64,000 nucleotides of DNA from Georgenia wutianyii (GCF_006349365.1 NZ_CP040899.1:682001-746000), one strand, 5' to 3'; numbered from the stretch's first letter, positions 34,449 to 43,512 are shown. Program-made: numbers and translations. Notes: generated by a model not told the origin, from the sequence alone.

Positions 34449-35056
34449 GCGCGCAGCGAGGCGAGGAAGTCGCGGACCTCGTCGATGTGCGGCAGCAGCC
34501 CGGCGTCCTGCGCCTCCTGGAGCGTGGGGGCTGCCTCGTCCTTCTCCGACAGGCGCAGCTCCAGCGGGCTGCCGTCACGCGCCGTGGTGGGCCAGTCGAT
34601 GCCCAGCGACAGCGGGTTGATGCCGTGCTCGCGGCCCGGGGCGTAGGGCTCGGAGCACAGGTAGACGACGGTGGAGTCGTCCTCGAGGGAGCAGAAGGCG
34701 TGGCCCAGTCCCTCGGAGATGTAGATGGAGCGGCGGTCGACGTCGTCGAGCAGGACGGCGTCCCACTGGCCGAACGTCGGGGAGCCGACCCGGATGTCGA
34801 CGACGACGTCGAGCACGGCGCCGCGCGGGCAGCTGACGTACTTGGCCTGCGAGGGCGGCACCTGGGCGAAGTGCACGCCGCGCAGGACGCCGGCGGCGGA
34901 CACCGAGGAGTTCACCTGCTTGAGGGTGAAGGGGTGGCCCACGGCGTCGACGAACGCCTGCTCCTTGAAGACCTCGAGGAAGACGCCCCGGGGGTCGCCG
35001 TGCTGCTTGGTGGTGATCTCCCAGGCTCCCGGGACGTTCAGCTCGCGGAACTCCAC
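34445..35056 (-). CDS. rmlC: dTDP-4-dehydrorhamnose 3,5-epimerase
   Basis: Third enzyme of dTDP-L-rhamnose synthesis, cytoplasmic. 203 residues, cupin fold, with HGDPRGVFLEVF, VNSSVSAAGVLRGVHFA (catalytic His in RGVH), YVSCPRGAVLDVVVDIR, ISEGLGHAF and VYLCSEPYAPGREHGI. It is slightly longer than average through a C-terminal tail after the cupin. GTG at 35056 is set by GAGAGGAAG upstream; the open frame continues upstream without supporting signals. rmlB and rmlD are not in this window, and rmlA lies 4.8 kb away. Confidence 0.92.
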   Translation of the reverse strand: MEFRELNVPGAWEITTKQHGDPRGVFLEVFKEQAFVDAVGHPFTLKQVNSSVSAAGVLRGVHFAQVPPSQAKYVSCPRGAVLDVVVDIRVGSPTFGQWDAVLLDDVDRRSIYISEGLGHAFCSLEDDSTVVYLCSEPYAPGREHGINPLSLGIDWPTTARDGSPLELRLSEKDEAAPTLQEAQDAGLLPHIDEVRDFLASLRA

Positions 35057-35117
35057 AGCTCTTCCTCTCTCGTGGCCGACGTGCCCGCCCAGCCTACCGG
35101 CGTGGCCGGGCGGGCGG

Positions 35118-37055
35118 TCAGTGCGTGCGGTGCACCCCGAGGGTGTCGGTGCCGTTGCCGTCCCAGTCGCCGACGATGACGGAGTCACCCGCCCGCCCGT
35201 AGACGACCACGCGGTCCGCGACGCCCGCGGTCATCGAGTTCTTGATGTGGTACTCGCTGCCGCGGCGTACGGCGAGGGTGTCGGTGCCGTTGCCGTCCCA
35301 GTCCCCGGCGAGGACGGCGTCGGTCGCCCGGCCGTAGGGCACGAGCGTGTGCGCGGGGCCCGAGGTCATCGTGTTGCGGATGTGGTAGACGCTGCCGCGG
35401 CGCACGGCGAGGGTGTCGGTGCCGTTGCCGTCCCAGTCCCCGACGAGCACCTCGTCACCCGGCCGGCCGTAGGCGATGACGGTGGTCGCCGGGCCGGGGG
35501 CGATGGAGTTGTTGATGTAGAAGACGTTGCCGCGGCGCACGGCGAGGGTGTCGGTGCCGTTGCCGTCCCAGTCCCCGACGAGCACCTCGTCGCCGGGCTG
35601 GCCGTAGGCGACCGAGCGGGCGGTGCGCCCGTCGTGGGCGGCGGTGAGGTGGTACTCCCGGCCGCGGCGGACCGCCACCGTGTCGGTACCGTCCCCGTCC
35701 CAGTCCCCGGCGAGGGCGACGTCCCCGGGCCGGCCGAAGGCGAACTCGTGGTGGGCCACCGGGCCCCAGGAGTCGTTGAGGTAGAAGCCGCTCGGCGGCT
35801 CGACCCCGGCGGTGGGCTTCCAGTAGTTGGAGAGCATCCCGAAGCGCAGCGTGTTGCCCGGGGTGGTGAGCGTCGCGTTCCCGGTCGTGCACTCCAGGCG
35901 CACGCCGGTGATCCGCCCGCCCCACTCGCCCGCGCCGTCGCGGCGGGTGACGACGAGGGTGCGCAGCGAGCCGCCCGCCGGGCAGTACTGCTCGAGCGTG
36001 GAGACCTGCAGGGTGTCGGTCCACCTGGTGCGGGTGTCGCCGTCGGCCAGACCGGTCCACGGGTCGGGCCGGGCGACGAGGTAGGGCCGGCTGCCCGCGG
36101 CCGTGTGGCCGCCGTTGGTCGAGCTGAACTGGGTGAAGGCGACGGCGCCGTCGTACCAGCGCACCTGGCCCTTCGTCGCGGCGATGGCCTGGTCGGTGCT
36201 CGTCGCCTCCTTGGTGGAGACGCGGAAGTCGACACCGTCGGTGACGACGGCGGCGCGCCCGCCGTAGACCTGGCAGCGGTCGGTGTCGCACAGGTCGGAG
36301 GTCGCGGTCGGCCGCATGACCGACAGCCCGTAGCTGCGGGCGGCGACGGCCTGCGCCTTGAGCGCCTCGGCGTGCCAGTAGGCGGGCGACTCGCGGGGCA
36401 CCACACCGCGCAGGTACTCCTCGAGGGTGACGTGGTTGACGACGTCGAAGGTGCCGGCCGCGGCGCCCGCGACGAGGTTGACCGTGCCGCGGTACCAGGT
36501 GCCGTCGGTGGCGTTCTGGCGGGGGAGGACGACGAGGCCTCCGTCGCCGGGCGTGCTCGTGCCGGCGGAGACCGCGAGGGAGGTGCCGGACACGGTCCAG
36601 GCGGGCCGCGTCAGGGAGCCGTTGAGCCTCGTGCGGTGCTCGACCTGGTAGCCGCCGGCCGTGCGGGTGATCGTCAGCCGGCCCCCGGGCAGCGCCTGCC
36701 CGGCGACGAGGAAGGTCGTGCCGGGCGGGCTCTGCAGCGTGACGGTGCTCGCCGGCGCGTAGGCCGACAGCGCGATCCGCAGCAGCCGGTCGGGCACGGT
36801 GCTCATCGTCGTGCCGGGGTAGTAGAAGTCGAGGATCTCGGTGTAGCGCTTGCCCGCCTTGGTGGCCGCGCCCTGCGCGCCCCACTGGGACATGCCGATG
36901 CCGTGGCCCCAGCCGCGGCCCTCGACCTCCCAGGCCCGGCCGGCGGGCACGTTGTACCGCTCCTCGGCGGCGCTCGCCGGCGCGGCGACGACGAGCGTCC
37001 CCAGCAGCAGCGCGAGCACCGAGGTGACGGACGCAGCGATGCGTCGTCTGCGCAT
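35118..37055 (-). CDS. Secreted SpoIID/LytB-domain protein with C-terminal GDWDGDG repeat module
   Basis: 645 residues. A signal peptide (RRRRIAASVTSVLALLLGTL, then an ASAAEE cleavage region) is followed by the SpoIID fold: EGRGWGHGIGMSQWGAQGAA, DVVNHVTLEEYLRGVVPRES, AEALKAQAVAARSYGLS and TQFSSTNGGHTA. SpoIID homologues are lytic transglycosylases of peptidoglycan or enhancers of amidases (LytB). Here the order of motifs is unusual, since the GWGHGIGMSQ motif, usually near the end, is at the N-terminus. Five 45-residue repeats fill the last 220 residues. ATG 37055 has GGAGGGAAG upstream. Divergent from the lyase-like gene. Confidence 0.82.
   Translation of the reverse strand: MRRRRIAASVTSVLALLLGTLVVAAPASAAEERYNVPAGRAWEVEGRGWGHGIGMSQWGAQGAATKAGKRYTEILDFYYPGTTMSTVPDRLLRIALSAYAPASTVTLQSPPGTTFLVAGQALPGGRLTITRTAGGYQVEHRTRLNGSLTRPAWTVSGTSLAVSAGTSTPGDGGLVVLPRQNATDGTWYRGTVNLVAGAAAGTFDVVNHVTLEEYLRGVVPRESPAYWHAEALKAQAVAARSYGLSVMRPTATSDLCDTDRCQVYGGRAAVVTDGVDFRVSTKEATSTDQAIAATKGQVRWYDGAVAFTQFSSTNGGHTAAGSRPYLVARPDPWTGLADGDTRTRWTDTLQVSTLEQYCPAGGSLRTLVVTRRDGAGEWGGRITGVRLECTTGNATLTTPGNTLRFGMLSNYWKPTAGVEPPSGFYLNDSWGPVAHHEFAFGRPGDVALAGDWDGDGTDTVAVRRGREYHLTAAHDGRTARSVAYGQPGDEVLVGDWDGNGTDTLAVRRGNVFYINNSIAPGPATTVIAYGRPGDEVLVGDWDGNGTDTLAVRRGSVYHIRNTMTSGPAHTLVPYGRATDAVLAGDWDGNGTDTLAVRRGSEYHIKNSMTAGVADRVVVYGRAGDSVIVGDWDGNGTDTLGVHRTH
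35121..35789 (-). repeat. Five-unit GDWDGDG module (copy 2, in SpoIID protein)
   Basis: Opens GFYLNDSWG, closes with DTLGVHRTH at the C-terminus. Four of the five motifs here read GDWDGNG. Period 45 residues, as in the other three proteins. Confidence 0.85.
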
Positions 37056-37175
37056 ACTTCCCTCCAAGGCGTGACCGGTCGGCATGGGGCGAAGGTCACC
37101 GGCCCCGGACCGTCACACCATTGTCGCAGAGGCCGATGTGGTGAGCGGAAACATCGTGCAACGAGAGGATCGATC

Positions 37176-39857
37176 GTGGGACTGGCTCGCGGAGACCGGA
37201 GCGTCGTGGGCCGCGGCCTCGTGGCCGCGGTGGCGCTCGCGCTCACCGCGACGACCGGGGCGGTGGCAGCCGAGGAGCCCGAGCCCGTAGGACCGATCGA
37301 GTCCTGGGTCTTCAACAACGGCGCCGCGGATCTCGGCCCGGCGACGTCGGCGCAGTACCAGGTGGGCTTCAACGCCGTCGCCCGCGACCACGCCAACGGC
37401 CGCCTGTACGCCACCCCGGCCGGCGTGCACGCCGTCACCGGCCAGGTCTTCCAGGTGTTCGCCCGGGACGGTGGCCACGGGGAGCTCGGCTACCCGACCT
37501 CCGGCGTCGAGACCGTCGACGGCGCGGGCCACCAGACCTTCCAGTTCGGTGCCGTCTACGTCTCCGCGGCGGGTGGCTTCTCCGTCAAGGGCCCGCTCTA
37601 CGGGCCGTTCGCGGCGCGCGGCGGTGTCGACGGGCTCGGCCTGCCGGTCGGGCCGGAGGTCATCGACGGCGCCCGCCGCACCCAGCGCTTCGCCCGCGAG
37701 ACGCTCTCGGTGCCGGTCGGCCCCGGCCAGGACTCCCTCGGCGTGCGCCGCGGGAGCACGTACTACCTCAAGAACGAGATCTCCCCGGGCGAGGCGCACA
37801 CGGTCGTCGTCTACGGGCGCGAGGCGGACACCGTCCTCGTCGGTGACTGGGACGGGGACGGGGTCGACACCCTCGCCGTGCGCCGCGGGAACGTCTACCA
37901 CGTGCGCAACTCCCTGCGGCCCGGCCCGGCGGACGAGGTCGTCGTCTACGGCCGGCCGGAGGACACCGTGCTCGTCGGTGACTGGGACGGGGACGGGGTC
38001 GACACCTTCGCGGTGCGCCGCGGCAACGAGTACCACGTGAAGAACTCGATGACGCCCGGCCCGGCCGACCAGGTCGTCGTCTACGGCCGCGCGGACGACG
38101 AGGCCTATCCCGGGGACTGGTTCGGCACCGGCACCGACACCCTCGCCGTGCGTCGTGGGGCGGAGTTCCACTTCCGCCGGACGATGGCAGGCGGACCCGC
38201 CGACGTCGTCACGCCCTACGGCCGCGCCGGGGACGTCGTGCTCGTCGGTGACTGGGACGGGGACGGGGTGGACACCGTCGCCGTGCGCCGCGGCAGCGAG
38301 TACCACGTGAAGAACTCCCTCACCGGGGGCCCGGCGGACATCGTCACGCCCTACGGCCGCGCGACCGACGAGGTGCTCGTCGGTGACTGGGACGGGCGTT
38401 CCCGCACCCTGGCCCACCGCCCCGGGCGCCCCACCCCGGTCGAGGTGAGCGCAGGTGCCGGGCAGCTGTCGCCGCTCTCGGTGGCCTGGGCGAACAACTC
38501 GGTGAACACGACGGCGTTCCGCAAGAGCTCCCTCGCCACCGCGCAGGCGCCGGACGGCACGTGGTGGCAGTACACCGCCTACTTCGACGCGGTCGGCACC
38601 CTCGTCCTGGCCCGCCGCGACCGCGACGGCGGGGCGTGGGAGTACAGCTGGACGCGGCACACCGCGAACGTCAGCGACGCGCACAACTCCATCAGCCTCA
38701 CCGTCGACGGCGCGGGCTACCTCCACCTGTCGTGGGGGCAGCACAACTCCCCGCTCACCTACGCGCGCTCGCTGGCGCCCCACTCCCTGGACCTCGGCCC
38801 GACCCGGTCGATGGTCGGCACCCACGAGCGGACGGTCACCTACCCGGAGTTCTTCCGGCTGCCCGACGGCAACCTCTTCTTCCTCTACCGCGAGGGCAGC
38901 TCGGGCGACGGCAACGTCGTCCTCAACCGCTACGTCACCGCGCGCCAGCGCTGGGAGCGGGTCCACGACAACCTCATCGACGGCGAGGGGCAGCGCTCGG
39001 CGTACTGGCAGGCGGCCGTCGACTCCCTCGGGCGCCTGCACCTGTCGTGGACGTGGCGCGAGACCCCCGACGTCGCGACGAACCACCACGTCGCCTACGC
39101 CCGCTCGACGGACGCGTCCGGCCGGGCGTGGGTGCGCAGCGACGGCCGGCCCTACGACACGCTGCCGATCACCCGCGCCGACGCCGAGTACGCCGCCCTC
39201 GTGCCGCAGGGCAGCGACCTCATGAACCAGACGTCGATGACCGTGGACGCCGAGGACAACCCCTACATCGCCTCCTACTGGGACTCCGGGCAGGGCGTGC
39301 AGTACCAGGTCCTGCGCTCGCTCGGGACGGGGGAGTGGGAGCGGCGCGAGTCGGAGTTCCGCACCGGGGACTTCTCCCTCAGCGGCGGCGGCACCAAGGC
39401 CGTGCCGATCGCGCGCCCGCAGATCCTCGTCTCCGGAGCGGGGGAGTCCGCCGAGGCGCACCTGATCATCCGGGATGCCGACCGCGGCGCGGTGGCGAGC
39501 CTCGCCACCCTCACCGACTTCGTCGCGAACACGTGGGAGGTGCGCGACCTCACCGACACCCCGCTGGGGGAGTGGGAGCCGAGCTACGACCTCGACCTGT
39601 GGCGCTCGCGGGGCGTGCTCGACGTCTTCGTCCAGCGCGTCCGGCAGATCGACGGCGAGGGCCTGGCCGACTACCCGGCGCAGTACGTCCACGTGCTCGA
39701 GGTGCCGCCCGGGATCCTCGCCCTGCGACCCGCGCAGCCGGTGCCCGACGCCACCCCGGAGGCGACGCCGGAGCCGACGGCCCAGCCTGGCGCCGAGCCC
39801 ACGGCCGAGCCCGACGACGAGCAGACCCCCGGGCCGGCCCCCACGCCGTCCGGCTGA
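37176..39857 (+). CDS. Secreted LGFP repeat / GDWDGDG module / BNR_4 propeller protein, polysaccharide-lyase-like
   Basis: 893 residues. Signal peptide (GRGLVAAVALALTATTGAVA), then LGFP repeats (about 65-170; HGELGYPTSGVE, VDGLGLPVGPEV), then the 45-residue repeats (about 186-415), then a BNR_4-type propeller (about 430-850), and a Pro/Thr/Glu tail. In the propeller DAHNSISL and SWGQHNSPL put His503 and His523 20 apart, and TVTYPEFF / LYREGSSGDG put Tyr556 and Arg572 16 apart. As I recall, short ulvan lyases of PL24/PL25 use His, His, Tyr and Arg with such spacings. I infer a lyase or binding role on uronate polysaccharide. GTG 37176 has GAGAGG upstream. Confidence 0.75.
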   Translation: MGLARGDRSVVGRGLVAAVALALTATTGAVAAEEPEPVGPIESWVFNNGAADLGPATSAQYQVGFNAVARDHANGRLYATPAGVHAVTGQVFQVFARDGGHGELGYPTSGVETVDGAGHQTFQFGAVYVSAAGGFSVKGPLYGPFAARGGVDGLGLPVGPEVIDGARRTQRFARETLSVPVGPGQDSLGVRRGSTYYLKNEISPGEAHTVVVYGREADTVLVGDWDGDGVDTLAVRRGNVYHVRNSLRPGPADEVVVYGRPEDTVLVGDWDGDGVDTFAVRRGNEYHVKNSMTPGPADQVVVYGRADDEAYPGDWFGTGTDTLAVRRGAEFHFRRTMAGGPADVVTPYGRAGDVVLVGDWDGDGVDTVAVRRGSEYHVKNSLTGGPADIVTPYGRATDEVLVGDWDGRSRTLAHRPGRPTPVEVSAGAGQLSPLSVAWANNSVNTTAFRKSSLATAQAPDGTWWQYTAYFDAVGTLVLARRDRDGGAWEYSWTRHTANVSDAHNSISLTVDGAGYLHLSWGQHNSPLTYARSLAPHSLDLGPTRSMVGTHERTVTYPEFFRLPDGNLFFLYREGSSGDGNVVLNRYVTARQRWERVHDNLIDGEGQRSAYWQAAVDSLGRLHLSWTWRETPDVATNHHVAYARSTDASGRAWVRSDGRPYDTLPITRADAEYAALVPQGSDLMNQTSMTVDAEDNPYIASYWDSGQGVQYQVLRSLGTGEWERRESEFRTGDFSLSGGGTKAVPIARPQILVSGAGESAEAHLIIRDADRGAVASLATLTDFVANTWEVRDLTDTPLGEWEPSYDLDLWRSRGVLDVFVQRVRQIDGEGLADYPAQYVHVLEVPPGILALRPAQPVPDATPEATPEPTAQPGAEPTAEPDDEQTPGPAPTPSG
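37731..38420 (+). repeat. GDWDGDG module (copy 3, in lyase-like protein)
   Basis: Opens DSLGVRRGSTYYLKN and ends DWDGRSRTLAHR. Five GDW motifs, but the third (GDWFGTGTD) has lost the acidic loop and the last is cut short, so this copy looks the most degenerate. Confidence 0.8.
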
Positions 39858-39863
39858 CGGGGG

Positions 39864-39877
39864 CGGCCCGGGGGCCG
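39864..39877. terminator. Short GC hairpin between convergent genes
   Basis: CGGCCC-GG-GGGCCG forms a 6-bp stem between the stop at 39857 and the rmlA stop at 39888. A weak candidate only. Confidence 0.25.
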
Positions 39878-39887
39878 GCAGGACGGG

Positions 39888-40757
39888 TCAGTGCTTGTGA
39901 GAGAGGAGCCCGACGAGGTACTCGCCGTACCCGGACTTGCGCAGCGGCTCGGCGCGCTCGCGCAGCTCCTCGTCGGAGAGGAAGCCCTGGCGCCAGGCGA
40001 CCTCCTCCGGGCACCCGATCTTCAGCCCCTGCCGGGCCTCGACGGTGCGGACGAAGGACGTGGCGTCGGCGAGGGAGTCGAAGGTGCCGGTGTCGAGCCA
40101 GGCGGTGCCCCGGGGGAGCACCTCGACGCGCAGCCGCCCCTGCTCGAGGTAGGTGCGGTTGACGTCGGTGATCTCGTACTCCCCGCGCGCCGAGGGCTTG
40201 AGCGCCTTGGCGATCTCGACGACGTCGTTGTCGTAGAAGTACAGGCCGGGCACCGCGTAGGAGCTCTTCGGCTCGGCGGGCTTCTCCTCCAGGGAGAGCG
40301 CGCGGAACTCCTCGTCGAACTCGACGACGCCGTACGCCGTCGGGTCCGAGACGTGGTAGGCGAAGACCGCGGCGCCGTCGATGGTGCCGAAGCGGGACAG
40401 CCGCTGGCCCATGCCGGGGCCGTAGAAGATGTTGTCACCGAGGACGAGGGCGGCGTCCTCCCCGCCGACGAAGTCCGCGCCGAGGACGAAGGCCTGCGCC
40501 AGGCCGTTGGGCTCCGCCTGCACGGTGTAGCTGATGGAGATGCCGAACTGGGAGCCGTCCCCGAGCAGGCGCTGGAAGGACTCGGCGTCGTGCGGCGTCG
40601 TGATGACCAGGACGTCGCGGATCCCCGCGAGCATGAGGGTGGTCAGCGGGTAGTAGATCATCGGCTTGTCGTACACCGGGACGAGCTGCTTGCTCACTCC
40701 CTGGGTGATCGGGTGCAGCCGCGTGCCGGATCCCCCGGCCAGAATGATTCCTCGCAT
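39888..40757 (-). CDS. rmlA: Glucose-1-phosphate thymidylyltransferase
   Basis: First step of dTDP-L-rhamnose synthesis: dTTP plus glucose-1-phosphate to dTDP-glucose. 289 residues, standard length. Motifs: [18 protein letters not shown] (nucleotide loop), [17 protein letters not shown] (catalytic Lys region), [45 protein letters not shown] and [14 protein letters not shown]. The last residues LLSHKH are unexceptional. ATG 40757 gives the family start; GGGGACAG-type purine-rich sequence is not obvious upstream. It is separated from rmlC by two secreted-enzyme genes, an unusual split. Confidence 0.94.
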   Translation of the reverse strand: MRGIILAGGSGTRLHPITQGVSKQLVPVYDKPMIYYPLTTLMLAGIRDVLVITTPHDAESFQRLLGDGSQFGISISYTVQAEPNGLAQAFVLGADFVGGEDAALVLGDNIFYGPGMGQRLSRFGTIDGAAVFAYHVSDPTAYGVVEFDEEFRALSLEEKPAEPKSSYAVPGLYFYDNDVVEIAKALKPSARGEYEITDVNRTYLEQGRLRVEVLPRGTAWLDTGTFDSLADATSFVRTVEARQGLKIGCPEEVAWRQGFLSDEELRERAEPLRKSGYGEYLVGLLSHKH

Positions 40758-40807
40758 GGGGACAGTCTGGCCCACAGGCGATGGTGACGGAACTCGTGGG
40801 CTCCCGG

Positions 40808-41661
40808 TCAGCAGCGCACGGTCACCCGCTCCGCCTCCCCGATGGGGGCGAAACGGCGGGAGTCGACGTCCTCGCCGAGCAGGACGAGCGACCCGCCCGC
40901 CCGCCACGCCGCCACGGCGTGGGCGAGCATCTCGAGGCGGCTACCGGGGCTGCACAGGACGCGCGGGCGCTCCTCGTCGCGGTGGGAGGCCGGGGTCTGG
41001 TCACGGCACCAGTCGGCGAGCTCGCCGTAGGTGACCGGTCCGCCCTGGGAGCCGGTGACCTCGGGGCCGGAGAGCGCCGGGTCTGACGGCGCGGGCTCCT
41101 CGACGGGGTCGAGGACGTCGCCGTAGCCCATGAGCGCGGCCGCCGCGTCGACCGCCCCGGCGGGGATCGGCTCGTCGACCTGCATCGCCAGCGCGGGCAG
41201 CGCGACGACGAGCAGCATCCCGGCGCTCGGCGCGTCGCCCGCCCGGGAGGTCACCGCGATGTCGGGCTCCTCGGGGTCGGCGTCCGGGAGGAAGACCGAG
41301 CTCTCCTCGTCCTCGTCGACGGGCTCCTCGTCGTCCAGGGGTTCCGGCTCGTAGGGGTCGTCGTCGTCGTCGCGGTCCCCCTCGAACTCCTCCTCGGGGG
41401 CAGCACGAGCTCCCCGCCCGCGCACCACGTCGCCATCGCCCACACGAGCGCGCGCCAGTGCACCGGGACGTCGAGCAGGACCCGGGTACCGGGGCCGACC
41501 TCGCCCTCCTCGACGAGGAGGTTGGTGGCCTTGGTGACCCAGTTGGCCAGGACCCGGCCCGAGAGCTCGACGCGCTCGTCGTCCGGGCCGTACCAGGTGA
41601 GTCGGGGCTGGTTGGGCTCGTCCCCGGTCAGGAGGTCGAGCACCTTGGTCGCGATGCTCAT
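40808..41661 (-). pseudogene. TIGR03089-like (truncated AMP-binding-type) gene with a frameshift
   Basis: The first frame (from 41661) gives MSIATKVLDLLTGDEP, LTWYGPDDERVELSG and VPVHWRALVWAMATWCAGGELV, matching the N-terminus of actinobacterial TIGR03089 proteins. At the G run 41396-41400 homology moves to another frame, which continues with DIAVTSRAGDAPSAGMLL, VVALPALAMQVDEPIPAGAVD and LMGYGDVLDP, ending at 40808. One extra base in that run would join the two into a single protein of about 285 residues with an acidic insert (DRDDDDDPYEPEPLDDEE). Either the gene is broken or the run was misread. Start ATG 41661; function of the family unknown. Confidence 0.7.
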
Positions 41662-41739
41662 GTCCCGAGCCTAGTCCGCACCGCGGGAGCGGGGGAGATC
41701 CCGACGCGCCGGTGTCCGCTACCGGGTGATTAACGACCA

Positions 41740-41768
41740 TTGACCCAGATTTGCCCGGTTGGTAGCCT
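41740..41768 (+). promoter_or_regulatory. Sigma-70-type promoter for the ThuA-WxL gene
   Basis: TTGACC (41740-41745), a 17-bp spacer, then TAGCCT (41763-41768). It sits in a locally AT-richer patch, about 70 bp before the ATG. Confidence 0.65.
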
Positions 41769-41785
41769 GATCCCGCCATTAAGTC

Positions 41786-41797
41786 GTTGCGCGCAAC
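41786..41797 (+). promoter_or_regulatory. Perfect 12-bp palindrome GTTGCGCGCAAC, candidate operator
   Basis: It begins 18 bp after the -10 box, so it covers the first transcribed bases, a good place for a repressor. The TTGCGCGCAA core resembles operators of LacI-type sugar regulators; which regulator is not known. Confidence 0.5.
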
Positions 41798-41842
41798 ATA
41801 ATGACGTGTCCGCGTGACGACTCCTCCGAAGGAAGGCCTGCA

Positions 41843-43435
41843 ATGAAGCAGCACGTGTCACGAGTACGGGCGGCGGTCCTCACAGCCGCCGTCGCCCTGG
41901 GGGCGGGCATGATCGCCCCCACTGCCGTCGCCGACGAGGCCGAGGAGGACTACAGCGTCCTCATCGTGTCCCGGACGCTCGGCTTCCGTCACTCCCACAT
42001 CCCGGCCACGACCAACGCGGTCATCGGCCTGGGTGAGGAGCACGGCTTCGACGTCGACGTCTGGGACCCGGCCCAGCCCGACCTGTCCATGGGCACCACG
42101 CCCTTCACCTCCACCGCCGACCTCGAGAAGTACGCGACGATCCTGTTCGTCTCGCCCGTCGACGGCACGAACAACATGGACCCGGCCCGTCCGCGGCTGC
42201 TCGACGACAGCGAGCTCGCCGCGTTCCAGGGCTACATCCGCGGGGGCGGCGGCTACGTCGGCATCCACGCCGCCACCGACACGATGCACACCGTGCCCTG
42301 GTACAGCCAGCTGACCGGTGGCGGAGCGCGCTTCCGCAACCACCCGCAGAACCAGCAGGCGACCATGCGCGTGGAGAACCCGGCGCACCCCTCGACCGCC
42401 GGCCTGCCCGCCGAGTGGTCGCGCTTCGACGAGTGGTACAACTACACCGTCAACCCCCGTCCGGACGTCCACGTCCTCATGACGCTGGACGAGTCCACCT
42501 ACAACCCCGGTGGCGGGCGGATGGGTGAGGACCACCCGATCGCGTGGTGCCAGAACTTCGAGGGTGGCCGCTCCTGGTACACCGGCGCCGGCCACACCAA
42601 CGAGTCGTGGGCCGACCCGCTGTGGCTCGGTCACGTCCTGTCCGGCATCGAGTGGACCGCCGGGCTCGTCTCCGGCGGCGGGGACTGCGTGACCTTCCCC
42701 GAGGTCGAGAAGATCCTCACCGACTCCACCGGCGGTGACGCGGCGGCCAAGGCGGCCTTCGCCGCGCTGCTCGCCTCGGCGAAGTCCGCCGCGAGCGCCG
42801 GTGACCACGACGCCGCGCTCGCCTCCCTCCTCCAGGCCCGTACCCGCGCCGCCGGTCTCGGCGTCGACGGCCTCGAGGGCAAGGTGGGCGACCTCATCGT
42901 CTGGCAGCGCGCGCTGTCCGAGGACGGCGGCCCGAGCGACGCCGACGGCATCCCCGTCGACGTGTCGATCGTCGACAAGCCCGGCGCCCTCACCCTCACC
43001 GTCGGTGACTACGGCGACGGCGTCGAGCTCACCGCCGCCGGCGAGCGCCCGGACCGCTGGCGCTACACCGGCGACCTGCCCACCCTCACGGTGAGCGACT
43101 CGCGCAACTCCACCCAGGCCGCCGGTGGCGGCTGGGCGGCCACCGGCCAGTCCTCGGACTTCACGTCCGCGGCCGGCGACCTGCCCGCCGAGCACCTCGG
43201 CTGGGTGCCGCGCGTCCTCACCCCGCGCGACGGGCTCGTGGCCGGACCGGCCTCGGTGACCGCGCTCGACGGCGGCACGGGCCTGGCCACGCCCTCGCGC
43301 CTCGCCGCCGCCACGGCGGAGGGCCGGCGGGGTACCGCCGAGCTCGACGCCCGGCTCATCCTCGACGTCCCCGTCGGGACGGCCGAGGGTGACTACAGCG
43401 CGCGGGTGACCGTCTCGCTGTTCCCGGTGGACTGA
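41843..43435 (+). CDS. Secreted ThuA-domain protein with C-terminal WxL-like domain
   Basis: 530 residues with a signal peptide (RVRAAVLTAAVALGAGM, cleavage near AVADEA). Residues about 32-265 are a ThuA domain (class I amidotransferase-like fold): VLIVSRTLGFRHSHIP, FQGYIRGGGGYVGIHAATD and WCQNFEGGRSWYTGAGH; in other bacteria ThuA is linked to trehalose/keto-sugar metabolism. A helical segment rich in Ala (about 285-360) follows. The tail has LTVSDSRN, GGGWAATGQSSDFTS, LGWVPRVL and ends in VTVSLFPVD, resembling the WxL wall-binding domain. ATG 41843 follows GAAGGAAGG. The DUF916 gene next door supports the WxL reading. Confidence 0.8.
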   Translation: MKQHVSRVRAAVLTAAVALGAGMIAPTAVADEAEEDYSVLIVSRTLGFRHSHIPATTNAVIGLGEEHGFDVDVWDPAQPDLSMGTTPFTSTADLEKYATILFVSPVDGTNNMDPARPRLLDDSELAAFQGYIRGGGGYVGIHAATDTMHTVPWYSQLTGGGARFRNHPQNQQATMRVENPAHPSTAGLPAEWSRFDEWYNYTVNPRPDVHVLMTLDESTYNPGGGRMGEDHPIAWCQNFEGGRSWYTGAGHTNESWADPLWLGHVLSGIEWTAGLVSGGGDCVTFPEVEKILTDSTGGDAAAKAAFAALLASAKSAASAGDHDAALASLLQARTRAAGLGVDGLEGKVGDLIVWQRALSEDGGPSDADGIPVDVSIVDKPGALTLTVGDYGDGVELTAAGERPDRWRYTGDLPTLTVSDSRNSTQAAGGGWAATGQSSDFTSAAGDLPAEHLGWVPRVLTPRDGLVAGPASVTALDGGTGLATPSRLAAATAEGRRGTAELDARLILDVPVGTAEGDYSARVTVSLFPVD

Positions 43436-43443
43436 CCCACCCC

Positions 43444-43482
43444 GGCGGGCGGGTGGGGTCCTCGAGACCCCACCCGCCCGCC
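43444..43482. terminator. 17-bp perfect hairpin after the ThuA gene
   Basis: GGCGGGCGGGTGGGGTC, loop CTCGA, then the exact complement (43466-43482), 8 bp after the stop at 43435. Very stable; no T-run. It separates the ThuA gene from the DUF916 gene 31 bp downstream, so it may attenuate rather than end the transcript. Confidence 0.75.
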
Positions 43483-43512
43483 CCACCACCTCCACGACCA
43501 CGAGGACCTGCC

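Noticed and set aside
34725..37175. A long rightward open extension ahead of the lyase-like gene
   Set aside because: It runs opposite rmlC and the SpoIID gene, is low-complexity, and the signal peptide and ribosome site place the start at 37176.
32367..38420. The evenly spaced 135-bp repeats as a CRISPR-like or satellite array
   Set aside because: They are coding, keep frame, and vary in sequence as protein repeats do.
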